This document shows, piece after piece, positions 24,930 through 31,938 of a stretch of DNA of 40,995 nucleotides; position 1 is the stretch's first letter; every line of letters starts with the position of its first letter. This stretch comes from Alphaproteobacteria bacterium HGW-Alphaproteobacteria-6 (GTDB taxonomy: Bacteria > Pseudomonadota > Alphaproteobacteria > Rhodobacterales > Rhodobacteraceae). The translations under genes and the position numbers were made by a program. Below the pieces are notes generated by a model. It did not search any database, was not told the DNA's origin, and saw nothing but the letters and a program-made list of their open reading frames with translations. The stretch spans positions 1 to 40,995 of the forward strand of contig PHEC01000007.1 of NCBI GenBank assembly GCA_002841115.1, given 5' to 3'.

Positions 24930-26897
24930 TCACGCCGCGGCGACCCCGGTCGGCGCGGCCAGTTCGACGATGTCGAACATGATCCGGTTCAGCTCGAAGT
25001 CCTTGGGGCTGTAGACCCGCGCCACGCCGATGTCGCGCAAGCGCCGGGCGTCGGCTTCGGGGATGATGCCGCCGGCCACCACCGGCACATCGCCAAGCCC
25101 GACCGCCCGCAGTTCGGCGATGACCTCGGCCACCAGCGGCATGTGGCTGCCCGACAGGATCGACAGGCCGACGACATGGGCGCCGGTCTCGACCGCGGTG
25201 GCGGCGATCTCGGCCGGGGTCAGGCGGATGCCGTCGTAACGGATCGCCATGCCGCAGTCGCGCGCCCGCGCCGCGATCTGCTCGGCGCCGTTGGAATGGC
25301 CGTCCAGCCCGGGCTTGCCGACCAGAAGGCTCAGCCGCCGTCCCAGCCGGGCAGAGACCGCGTCGACCGCCGCGCGCACGTCCTCCAGCCCCTCGGTCCG
25401 GTTTGACGGGCTGGCCGAAACCCCGGTCGGCCCGCGATACTGGCCGTGAACCGCCCGCATCACCCCGGCCCATTCGCCAGTGGTCACCCCGGCCTTGGCT
25501 GCCACGATCGATGCCGGCATGATATTGGCACCCGACTGCGCGGCCACGCGCAGCGCGGCCAGCGCGGCCTCGATGGCCCGCGGGTCGCGACCCCGCCGCC
25601 AGTCCGCCAGCCGGGCGATCTGCGCGGCCTCGACGCCCGGATCGACGGTCAGGATCGTCCCCTCGCCCGCCGTCAGCGGCGAGGCCTCGCCCTCGCGCCA
25701 GCGGTTGACGCCGACCACCACCGTCTCGCCCGCCTCGATCCGGCCCAGCCTCTCGGCATTGGCCTCGACCAGGCGGCCCTTCATATAGCCGATCGCGGCA
25801 ATGGCACCGCCCATCGCATGAAGCGTCGCCAGTTCCGCCCGCGCGGCCTCTTTCAGCGCCGCGACCTTCGCCGCCACCACCGGACTGCCGTCAAAAAGGT
25901 CGCCATATTCCAGCAGATCGGTCTCGTAGGCGAGGATCTGCTGCATCCTCAGCGACCATTGCTGATCCCAGGGTCGCGGCAGGCCCAGGGCCTCGTTCCA
26001 GGCCGGCAGCTGCACCGCCCGGGCGCGGGCCGATCGCGACAGCGTGACCGCGAGCATCTCCAGCAGGATGCGGTAGACGTTGTTTTCCGGCTGCTGCTCG
26101 GTCAGGCCGAGGCTGTTCACCTGCACGCCGTAGCGGAAGCGGCGGAATTTCTCCTCCGCGATGCCGTAGCGGTCGCGGCAGATATCGTCCCAGAGTTCCG
26201 AGAAGGCCCGCATCTTGCACATCTCGGTGACAAAGCGGATGCCGGCGTTGACGAAGAACGAAATGCGCCCGACCATCTCGGGAAAGACTTCGGCCGGCAC
26301 CTTGGCCCTGAGATCGTCGAGCACCGCGATCGCGGTCGCCAGCGCAAAGGCCAGTTCCTGTTCCGGTGTCGCCCCCGCCTCCTGCAGGTGGTAGGAGCAG
26401 ACGTTCATCGGGTTCCATTTCGGCAGATGCTCGCGCGTGTAGGCGGCAACATCGGTGATCATCGCCAGCGAGGGCTTCGGCGGGCAGATATAGGTGCCGC
26501 GTGACAGGTATTCCTTGACCAGGTCGTTCTGCACCGTGCCCTGAAGGCGTGCGACATCGGCGCCCTGTTCCTCGGCCACCGCGACATACAGCGCCAGAAG
26601 CCAGGGGGCGGTGGCGTTGATCGTCATCGAGGTGTTCATCGCGTCCAGCGGAATGCCCTCGAAAAGCGTCCGCATGTCGCCAAGATGGCAGACCGGCACG
26701 CCGACCTTGCCGACCTCGCCGCGCGCCAGCGCGTGGTCGCTGTCATGGCCGGTCTGGGTCGGCAGGTCGAAGGCGACCGACAGCCCGGTCTGGCCCCTGG
26801 CCAGATTGGCCCGGAAAAGCGCGTTCGACTCTGCGGCAGTCGAATGGCCGGCATAGGTCCTGAACAGCCACGGCTTGTCCTTCTCGGCCTCGGTCAT
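24930..26897 (-). CDS. ecm: Ethylmalonyl-CoA mutase (MeaA/Ecm), coenzyme B12-dependent
   Basis: A 655-residue single-chain acyl-CoA mutase, which rearranges (2R)-ethylmalonyl-CoA to (2S)-methylsuccinyl-CoA in the ethylmalonyl-CoA pathway. The start 'KPWLFRTYAGHSTAAESN' and 'GLSVAFDLPTQTGHDSD' belong to the barrel domain that binds acyl-CoA. The C-terminal cobalamin domain has DGHSNG at 532-537 (base-off motif DxHxxG, His534), then 'LSILSGSH' and 'VVAGGIIPEADA'. Length and the nearby ccr favour Ecm over methylmalonyl-CoA mutase. GGAG lies upstream of the ATG, and a good candidate promoter is at 26944-26973. Confidence 0.94.
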   Translation of the reverse strand: MTEAEKDKPWLFRTYAGHSTAAESNALFRANLARGQTGLSVAFDLPTQTGHDSDHALARGEVGKVGVPVCHLGDMRTLFEGIPLDAMNTSMTINATAPWLLALYVAVAEEQGADVARLQGTVQNDLVKEYLSRGTYICPPKPSLAMITDVAAYTREHLPKWNPMNVCSYHLQEAGATPEQELAFALATAIAVLDDLRAKVPAEVFPEMVGRISFFVNAGIRFVTEMCKMRAFSELWDDICRDRYGIAEEKFRRFRYGVQVNSLGLTEQQPENNVYRILLEMLAVTLSRSARARAVQLPAWNEALGLPRPWDQQWSLRMQQILAYETDLLEYGDLFDGSPVVAAKVAALKEAARAELATLHAMGGAIAAIGYMKGRLVEANAERLGRIEAGETVVVGVNRWREGEASPLTAGEGTILTVDPGVEAAQIARLADWRRGRDPRAIEAALAALRVAAQSGANIMPASIVAAKAGVTTGEWAGVMRAVHGQYRGPTGVSASPSNRTEGLEDVRAAVDAVSARLGRRLSLLVGKPGLDGHSNGAEQIAARARDCGMAIRYDGIRLTPAEIAATAVETGAHVVGLSILSGSHMPLVAEVIAELRAVGLGDVPVVAGGIIPEADARRLRDIGVARVYSPKDFELNRIMFDIVELAAPTGVAAA

Positions 26898-26943
26898 CGC
26901 AGCGCCTCCGGAATCGTCCTTGAAACTTTATTTCGCCCGGGCA

Positions 26944-26973
26944 GAGATAGGCGACATTTCCTGACGATGTCAA
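26944..26973 (-). promoter_or_regulatory. Candidate ecm promoter
   Basis: On the minus strand a perfect TTGACA (26968-26973) and TATCTC (26944-26949) are 18 bases apart, placing transcription start near 26937, about 40 bases ahead of the ecm ATG. The 13-bp repeated word at 26980-26992 lies seven bases upstream of the -35 box, a usual activator position. Confidence 0.45.
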
Positions 26974-26979
26974 TTCGCC

Positions 26980-26992
26980 GCGTTGCGGCATG
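26980..26992. repeat. GCGTTGCGGCATG word, copy 1 (ecm/acyltransferase gap)
   Basis: First of three identical 13-base intergenic words. This copy lies within an inverted repeat, GCCGC-GTT-GCGGC (26977-26989), just upstream of the ecm -35 box. A regulator-binding site is the inferred explanation. Confidence 0.5.
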
Positions 26993-27034
26993 ACGGGATT
27001 TACCGCGGCCCGCCGACCTGCCACGCTCGCGCCC

Positions 27035-28408
27035 ATGTTCCGGCCGGTGACGCTGCCCTTCTGGCTTTTCGTCCTGATCCTGGTCTTCGCCGGGGTTGCC
27101 TTTGCGTCGCATTTCCTCTTTCCCTCGGTGCGCTGGTTCTTCCGGCGGCGGATGGAGCGGGTCGTGGACCGTCTCAACCGCCGGCTCGACCGGCCGATCC
27201 AGCCGTTCAAGCTGATGGCCCGTCCCGACATGATCATGCGGCTTGCGCATGACCCGAAGGTGGCCGAGGCGATCGCCGCCGAGGCCGCCGCGACCGGGGT
27301 GCCCGAGACGGTGCATCTGGAACGCGCGCGGCGCTACGCGCGCGAGATCGTCCCGGCCTTCTCGGCCTCGGTCTATTTCGGCTTTGCGACGCGGGCGGCT
27401 AAATGGCTGGCGCGGCTGGTCTACCGGGTCCGGGTCGGGCAGTTCGATGCCGAGGCCATCGCCGCGATCGACCGGGGCGCGACGGTCGTCTTCGTGATGA
27501 ACCACCGCTCGAACATGGATTACGTCCTGGTCACCTACCTCGCCGCCAACCGCTCGGCGCTGTCCTACGCGGTTGGCGAATGGGCGCATGTCTGGCCATT
27601 GTCCTGGCTGATCCGGGCCTCGGGGGCCTATTTCATCCGGCGCAAGTCGAACAATCCGCTCTATCGCCGGGTGCTGGCGCGCTATGTCCAGATGGCGACC
27701 GAAGAAGGCGTGACCCAGGCGGTCTTCCCCGAGGGCGGGTTGTCGCTTGACGGGCGCGTGGGGGGCGCCAGGCTTGGCATCCTGTCCTACATCGTCGCCG
27801 GGCACCGGCCCGGCGGGCGCGACGTGGTCTTCGTCCCGGTCTCGCTTGCCTATGACCGGGTGATCGAGGACCGGGTGCTGACCGCCGCCCACCGCAGCGG
27901 CGAGCGGCGGTTCCGGGCCTCGATCGGGGCGATCGTGAAGTTCGTCGGTCGTCAGTCGTGGCGGGTGCTGACCGGGCGGTTCCAGAAATTCGGCACCGCC
28001 TCGGTCAGCTTCGGGGCGCCCTTGTCGCTGGCGGCGGTTCTGGAGGATGCGCATGGCGATGCCACGCAGGGCCTTGCAGAAGAGCTGATGGCACGGATTG
28101 CCGCCAATGTGCCGGTGCTGCCGGTGCCACTGATCTGCGCCGCGCTTGGCGAGCGGGCCGAGATGGACGAGGCCGCGCTTCGCGTCGAGGCGGCAGGGAT
28201 CGCAAGGGCCTTGCGCGACCGCGGCGTTCACCTTGATCTGCCCGAGGGATCGGTGGACCGCGGGGTTGACCGGGCACTGGCCCTGCTGGCACCGCGCAGG
28301 ATCATCCGGCGCGACGGTGCGCGGGTGATCGTGGCGCCGGCGGACCGGGCGCTGATAAGCTTCTATGCGGCGGCAGTTGATCAGCACCTTGCTGCGCCTG
28401 CGGCATGA
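27035..28408 (+). CDS. PlsB-like glycerolipid acyltransferase
   Basis: A 457-residue acyltransferase of the GPAT/AGPAT superfamily, anchored by an N-terminal helix ('FWLFVLILVFAGVAFASHFL'). Motif I is NHRSNMD at 156-162 (His157, Asp162), and motif III is FPEGG at 231-235. It is longer than PlsC and shorter than classical PlsB, so the acceptor (glycerol-3-phosphate or lysophosphatidate) is uncertain. ATG 27035 was preferred because it starts right at the membrane helix; ATG 26990 would add 15 residues and lies inside a repeated intergenic word. Neither has a clear ribosome-binding site. The gene sits between divergent ecm and downstream ccr. Confidence 0.87.
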   Translation: MFRPVTLPFWLFVLILVFAGVAFASHFLFPSVRWFFRRRMERVVDRLNRRLDRPIQPFKLMARPDMIMRLAHDPKVAEAIAAEAAATGVPETVHLERARRYAREIVPAFSASVYFGFATRAAKWLARLVYRVRVGQFDAEAIAAIDRGATVVFVMNHRSNMDYVLVTYLAANRSALSYAVGEWAHVWPLSWLIRASGAYFIRRKSNNPLYRRVLARYVQMATEEGVTQAVFPEGGLSLDGRVGGARLGILSYIVAGHRPGGRDVVFVPVSLAYDRVIEDRVLTAAHRSGERRFRASIGAIVKFVGRQSWRVLTGRFQKFGTASVSFGAPLSLAAVLEDAHGDATQGLAEELMARIAANVPVLPVPLICAALGERAEMDEAALRVEAAGIARALRDRGVHLDLPEGSVDRGVDRALALLAPRRIIRRDGARVIVAPADRALISFYAAAVDQHLAAPAA

Positions 28409-28439
28409 AAGCCGCCGGAAATCCGGGCAAGATCCCGGG

Positions 28440-28510
28440 AATCCAACATCACTAAGACATAATGTTTCAAAAATATTGACTTCACCTATTGCATTATTGC
28501 TTTTCCAGCC
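28440..28510 (+). promoter_or_regulatory. AT-rich upstream region of ccr
   Basis: This is the most AT-rich block noticed in the window, in the 163-bp gap before ccr. It contains TTGACT (28476-28481), a possible -35 box, but no convincing -10 at 16-18 bases. TATTGC is directly repeated at 28487-28492 and 28495-28500, eight bases apart start to start, like adjacent half-sites. ccr is known to be tightly controlled by carbon source in relatives, so regulator binding here is likely, but I cannot assign the protein. Confidence 0.45.
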
Positions 28511-28541
28511 GTATCCCTCCCTCTGAGGCCGCGCTGATTCT

Positions 28542-28554
28542 GCGTTGCGGCATG
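28542..28554. repeat. GCGTTGCGGCATG word, copy 2 (upstream of ccr)
   Basis: Second identical copy, 17 bases ahead of the ccr ATG and just upstream of its AGGAGA ribosome-binding site (28561-28566). Placement downstream of the AT-rich block fits a roadblock operator or a leader element. The ATG inside the word is not the likely ccr start. Confidence 0.5.
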
Positions 28555-28571
28555 GACTTCAGGAGACACCG

Positions 28572-29861
28572 ATGGCTCTGGACGTGAAAACCGAGATCGC
28601 GCCCTATGACGCGCCGGAAAAGGATCTTTACGAGATCGGCGAGATGCCGCCCCTCGGCCATGTGCCGAAGCGGATGCATGCCTGGGCGATCCGCCGCGAA
28701 CGCCACGGCGAGCCCGACAGCGCCATGCAGGTCGAGGTGGTGGAAACCCCGACGATCGACAGCCACGAAGTGCTGGTGATGGTGATGGCCGCCGGGGTCA
28801 ACTACAACGGCGTCTGGGCGGCACTCGGTATCCCGATCAGCCCCTTCGACGGCCACAAGGCGCCGTATCACATCGCCGGTTCCGATGCCTCGGGCATCGT
28901 CTGGGCGGTCGGCGACAAGGTCAAGCGCTGGAAGGTCGGCGACGAGGTCGTGGTGCATTGCAACCAGGACGACGGCGACGACGAGGAATGCAACGGCGGC
29001 GACCCGATGTTCTCGCCCTCCCAGCGGATCTGGGGCTACGAGACGCCGGACGGCAGTTTCGCGCAGTTCACCCGGGTCCAGGCGCAGCAGCTTATGCCGC
29101 GACCAAAACACCTGACCTGGGAAGAATGCGGCTGCTACACGCTGACGCTGGCCACCGCCTACCGGATGCTGTTCGGCCACCGCCCGCATATCCTGAAGCC
29201 CGGCGACAACGTTCTGGTCTGGGGCGCCTCGGGGGGGCTCGGGTCTTACGCGATCCAGCTGATCAACGCCGCCGGCGCCAATGCGATCGGGGTGATCTCG
29301 GAAGAGGACAAGCGCGATTTCGTCATGGGGCTGGGCGCGAAAGGCGTGATCAACCGCAAGGACTTCGCCTGCTGGGGCCAGATGCCGACGGTGAACACCC
29401 CCGAATATGCCGCCTGGTTCAAGGAGGCGCGCCGCTTCGGCGCGGCGATCTGGGCGATCACCGGCAAGGGCAACAATGTCGACATGGTGTTCGAGCACCC
29501 CGGCGAGGCGACCTTTCCGGTCTCGGTCTTCGTGGTGAAACGCGGCGGCATGGTGGTGATCTGCGCCGGCACCACCGGCTACAACCTCACCTTCGACGTG
29601 CGCTATCTGTGGATGCACCAGAAGCGGGTGCAGGGCAGCCACTTCGCCAATCTCAAGCAGGCGGCGGCGGCCAACAAGCTGATGCTGGAACGCCGGCTTG
29701 ACCCCTGCATGTCCGAGGTCTTTCCCTGGGCCGAGATCCCGGCCGCCCACATGAAGATGCGTCGCAACGAGCACAAGCCGGGCAACATGGCGGTGCTGGT
29801 CCAGGCGCCGCGCACCGGGCTCAGAACCTTCGAGGACGCGCTGGAGGCCGGCCGCCGCTGA
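28572..29861 (+). CDS. ccr: Crotonyl-CoA carboxylase/reductase
   Basis: A 429-residue medium-chain reductase that reductively carboxylates crotonyl-CoA to (2S)-ethylmalonyl-CoA with NADPH and CO2, the defining step of the ethylmalonyl-CoA pathway. The NADPH loop is 'VLVWGASGGLGSYAIQLINA'. The Ccr-specific insert 'HCNQDDGDDEECNGGDPMFS' and 'NYNGVWAALGIPISPF' distinguish it from ordinary quinone or enoyl reductases. The length equals the family's. ATG 28572 has AGGAGA at good spacing. The partner gene ecm is 1.7 kb upstream on the other strand; the epimerase between their two reactions is not in the window. Confidence 0.97.
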   Translation: MALDVKTEIAPYDAPEKDLYEIGEMPPLGHVPKRMHAWAIRRERHGEPDSAMQVEVVETPTIDSHEVLVMVMAAGVNYNGVWAALGIPISPFDGHKAPYHIAGSDASGIVWAVGDKVKRWKVGDEVVVHCNQDDGDDEECNGGDPMFSPSQRIWGYETPDGSFAQFTRVQAQQLMPRPKHLTWEECGCYTLTLATAYRMLFGHRPHILKPGDNVLVWGASGGLGSYAIQLINAAGANAIGVISEEDKRDFVMGLGAKGVINRKDFACWGQMPTVNTPEYAAWFKEARRFGAAIWAITGKGNNVDMVFEHPGEATFPVSVFVVKRGGMVVICAGTTGYNLTFDVRYLWMHQKRVQGSHFANLKQAAAANKLMLERRLDPCMSEVFPWAEIPAAHMKMRRNEHKPGNMAVLVQAPRTGLRTFEDALEAGRR

Positions 29862-29905
29862 TCACCGAACCGGCCCCGTTCACGCCATCTCTGCCGCCAA
29901 CGTGA

Positions 29906-29936
29906 TTTTCCCCGGATCGACCGGGGGGGGTAGCGT
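29906..29936 (+). promoter_or_regulatory. Inverted repeat and possible promoter ahead of the GMC gene
   Basis: CCCCGG-ATCGA-CCGGGG (29910-29926) is a perfect 6-bp inverted repeat. Possible boxes TTTTCC (29906-29911) and TAGCGT (29931-29936) flank it with a 19-base spacer, the layout of MerR-regulated promoters. The boxes are weak, so only the inverted repeat is certain. No T-run follows it, so a terminator for ccr is less likely. Confidence 0.25.
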
Positions 29937-29962
29937 GGTGACAGGATGACCGGAGGGGGCCG

Positions 29963-31585
29963 ATGATCGAACATTTTGATGCGCGGGGCGACCGGGCGAA
30001 CCTGATCGCCGATGTCTGCATCGTCGGCGGCGGGGCGAGCGGCGTGACGCTGGCCGATGCGCTGGTCGCCGAGGGCCGCGAGGTTCTGCTGCTGGAAAGC
30101 GGTGGCACCGATCACGATCCCGCCGTGCAAAGCCTGATGCAGGGCGCCTCGCACGGCTTTCCCTATTACGACCTTGCCGATTGCCGGCTGCGGTTTTTCG
30201 GCGGCACCACGGCGATCTGGGGCGGGCGCTGCGCGCAGCTGAACGAGATCGACTTTCAGCGCCGCGCCTGGGTGCCGCACAGTGGCTGGCCGATCACCAA
30301 GGCCGATCTGGCCCCGCTTTACGCCCGCGCCCAAGGTTTGCTTGGCCTGCCGCCGACCGATGGCGAGGACGAGCTTTGGGATGCCCATGGCCTGACCCCG
30401 CCGCCCTGGTCGCCCGAGGTCATCGGCAGCGCCTTCTGGCAGTTCGACCAGGAAAGCGACCGCTTCGCGGTGCGCCAGCCGGCGCGGATCAAGGCCTCGC
30501 GACGCGCCCGCATCCTGCTTCATGCCTCGGTGACCGGGATCCGGCTGAACCCGCAGGGCAGCGCCGTCGTGGCGCTGGATTTCGCCAATCTTGCCGGCGG
30601 CCGGGGCCGGGTGCGGGCGCGTCAGTTCGTGCTCGCCGCCGGCGGGATCGAGAATGCCCGCATCCTTCTGGCCTCCGACGATGTGCGCCCCAATGGTGTC
30701 GGCAATGACCACGATCTGGTCGGCCGCTTCTTCATGGAACATCCCCATGCCCGCGGTGCGCGGATCGAGACATCCGCGGTGATGCGCCTGCTGCGGGCAC
30801 TGCCGCGCAGCTACAGCCGGGGCGGCATCCGCCATGCCGCGGTCGCGCGCCCGGCACCGGCGTTGCAAAGGCGCGAGGGCCTGCTGAACAGCGCCTTCAC
30901 CCTGGCCGCGCGCCAGCATCCCGGCGCGCGCATGGTCATGGCCAAGCGGCTGTTGCTGTCGCTGCGCGACAATCTCGATCCTGACCGGCAGAACCGCCGG
31001 CTGTGGAACCTCTACCGCCGTCAGGTGATCCGGCTGCGCCAACATGCCGGCCCGCTGCTGGCCTGGGCCAGCATCCGCTCGGGCGGTTACGGTCTTTACA
31101 CGGTGCTGCGGGCCGAACAGGCACCCAATCCGCAAAGCCGCGTCACGCTTGGCCCGGCGCGCGACGCGCTCGGGATGCGACAGGTCTCGCTCGACTGGCG
31201 GATGAGCGCGATCGACAAGCACACCGCGCGGGCGACGATGCTGGCGCTCGACGGCGAACTGGCGCGGCTGGGGCTGGGCCGCTGCATCCTGGAACCCTGG
31301 CTGGCCGATGACGGGCCGGACTGGCAGACCGATCCCCTGATCTCCAACCACCCGATCGGCGGGTTCCATCACATGGGCACCACCCGGATGGCCGCCAGCC
31401 CACGCGCCGGCGTCGTCGATGCCGACTGCAAGGTGCATGGCATCGCCAACCTCTGGGTCGCCGGCAGCTCGGTCTTTCCGACATCGGGCTGGGCCAATCC
31501 GACCCTGACGATCCTGGCGCTGGCGCTGCGGCTTGCCGATCATCTTGCGCAGAGTGTCGCAAGGCCGCTGCGCATTGCCAGTTGA
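29963..31585 (+). CDS. GMC-family FAD-dependent oxidoreductase
   Basis: A 540-residue flavoenzyme. The FAD dinucleotide fold is at the N-terminus ('ADVCIVGGGASGVTLADALV', then 'LLLESGG'). The C-terminal GMC domain has the active-site His region 'GGFHHMGTTRMAASPRAGVV' and the closing 'GWANPTLTILALALRLADHL'. It has no signal peptide. The substrate cannot be deduced: the family oxidises alcohols, sugars and choline, and no partner cytochrome or dehydrogenase subunit is nearby. GGAGGGGG precedes the ATG. Confidence 0.9.
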   Translation: MIEHFDARGDRANLIADVCIVGGGASGVTLADALVAEGREVLLLESGGTDHDPAVQSLMQGASHGFPYYDLADCRLRFFGGTTAIWGGRCAQLNEIDFQRRAWVPHSGWPITKADLAPLYARAQGLLGLPPTDGEDELWDAHGLTPPPWSPEVIGSAFWQFDQESDRFAVRQPARIKASRRARILLHASVTGIRLNPQGSAVVALDFANLAGGRGRVRARQFVLAAGGIENARILLASDDVRPNGVGNDHDLVGRFFMEHPHARGARIETSAVMRLLRALPRSYSRGGIRHAAVARPAPALQRREGLLNSAFTLAARQHPGARMVMAKRLLLSLRDNLDPDRQNRRLWNLYRRQVIRLRQHAGPLLAWASIRSGGYGLYTVLRAEQAPNPQSRVTLGPARDALGMRQVSLDWRMSAIDKHTARATMLALDGELARLGLGRCILEPWLADDGPDWQTDPLISNHPIGGFHHMGTTRMAASPRAGVVDADCKVHGIANLWVAGSSVFPTSGWANPTLTILALALRLADHLAQSVARPLRIAS

Positions 31586-31611
31586 CGGCGCGCCCGCGGA
31601 TCGTGCTAGGG
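31582..31611 (+). promoter_or_regulatory. Candidate promoter for the 66-residue gene
   Basis: TTGACG (31582-31587), overlapping the GMC stop codon, and CTAGGG (31606-31611) are 18 bases apart. The predicted leader holds a perfect 6-bp hairpin TGCCGG-CATTCGA-CCGGCA (31615-31633) before the start codon. Confidence 0.4.
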
Positions 31612-31652
31612 TTGTGCCGGCATTCGACCGGCAGCCCCAGCGAGCGCGCGCC

Positions 31653-31853
31653 ATGCAACATGACTGGATCACCGATGTGCTGACCGATCTGCGGGCCTTC
31701 GCGCAGGCCAACGGGTTTGATCGCCTGGCCCTGCAACTCGAGGATACGCTGGCCGTGGCGACCGCCGAGATTGCCCATGCCGCCTCCGCCCTTCCGCCCG
31801 GGTCCGAGCGCAGCGCGCGCAGCGCCGGATCGCGGGCCGGCAAAGGCGGCTGA
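31653..31853 (+). CDS. 66-residue uncharacterised protein
   Basis: A short soluble protein whose first two thirds form two amphipathic helices ('WITDVLTDLRAFAQANGFDR', 'LALQLEDTLAVATAEIAHAA'), followed by a basic Ser/Arg/Gly tail that looks disordered. I recall similar small proteins ('W-I-x-D-V-L-x-D-L-R') in Rhodobacterales genomes, but no function. Unusually regular codon third positions and its own candidate promoter support a real gene. It lies between the GMC oxidoreductase and the helicase, on the same strand as both. No clear ribosome-binding site is seen. Confidence 0.7.
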   Translation: MQHDWITDVLTDLRAFAQANGFDRLALQLEDTLAVATAEIAHAASALPPGSERSARSAGSRAGKGG

Positions 31854-31902
31854 TCACCTGCGCTGAGCTTGCCGACCCGTCCTGCCGGCAGCTGATCAAT
31901 GG

Positions 31903-31931
31903 TTCACATTCCGCCCCGGCCGCCCTAGGGT
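31903..31931 (+). promoter_or_regulatory. Candidate promoter immediately ahead of the helicase
   Basis: TTCACA (31903-31908) and TAGGGT (31926-31931) are 17 bases apart. Transcription would begin around 31937-31939, at or next to the ATG at 31939, giving a leaderless message. The same AGGG could instead be a ribosome-binding site eight bases from the ATG, so the two readings compete. Confidence 0.35.
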
Positions 31932-31938
31932 CGCGCCG

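Noticed and set aside
29910-29926. Intrinsic terminator for ccr.
   Set aside because: The hairpin is perfect, but no T-run follows on the plus strand; the T's precede it. Treated as a possible operator instead.
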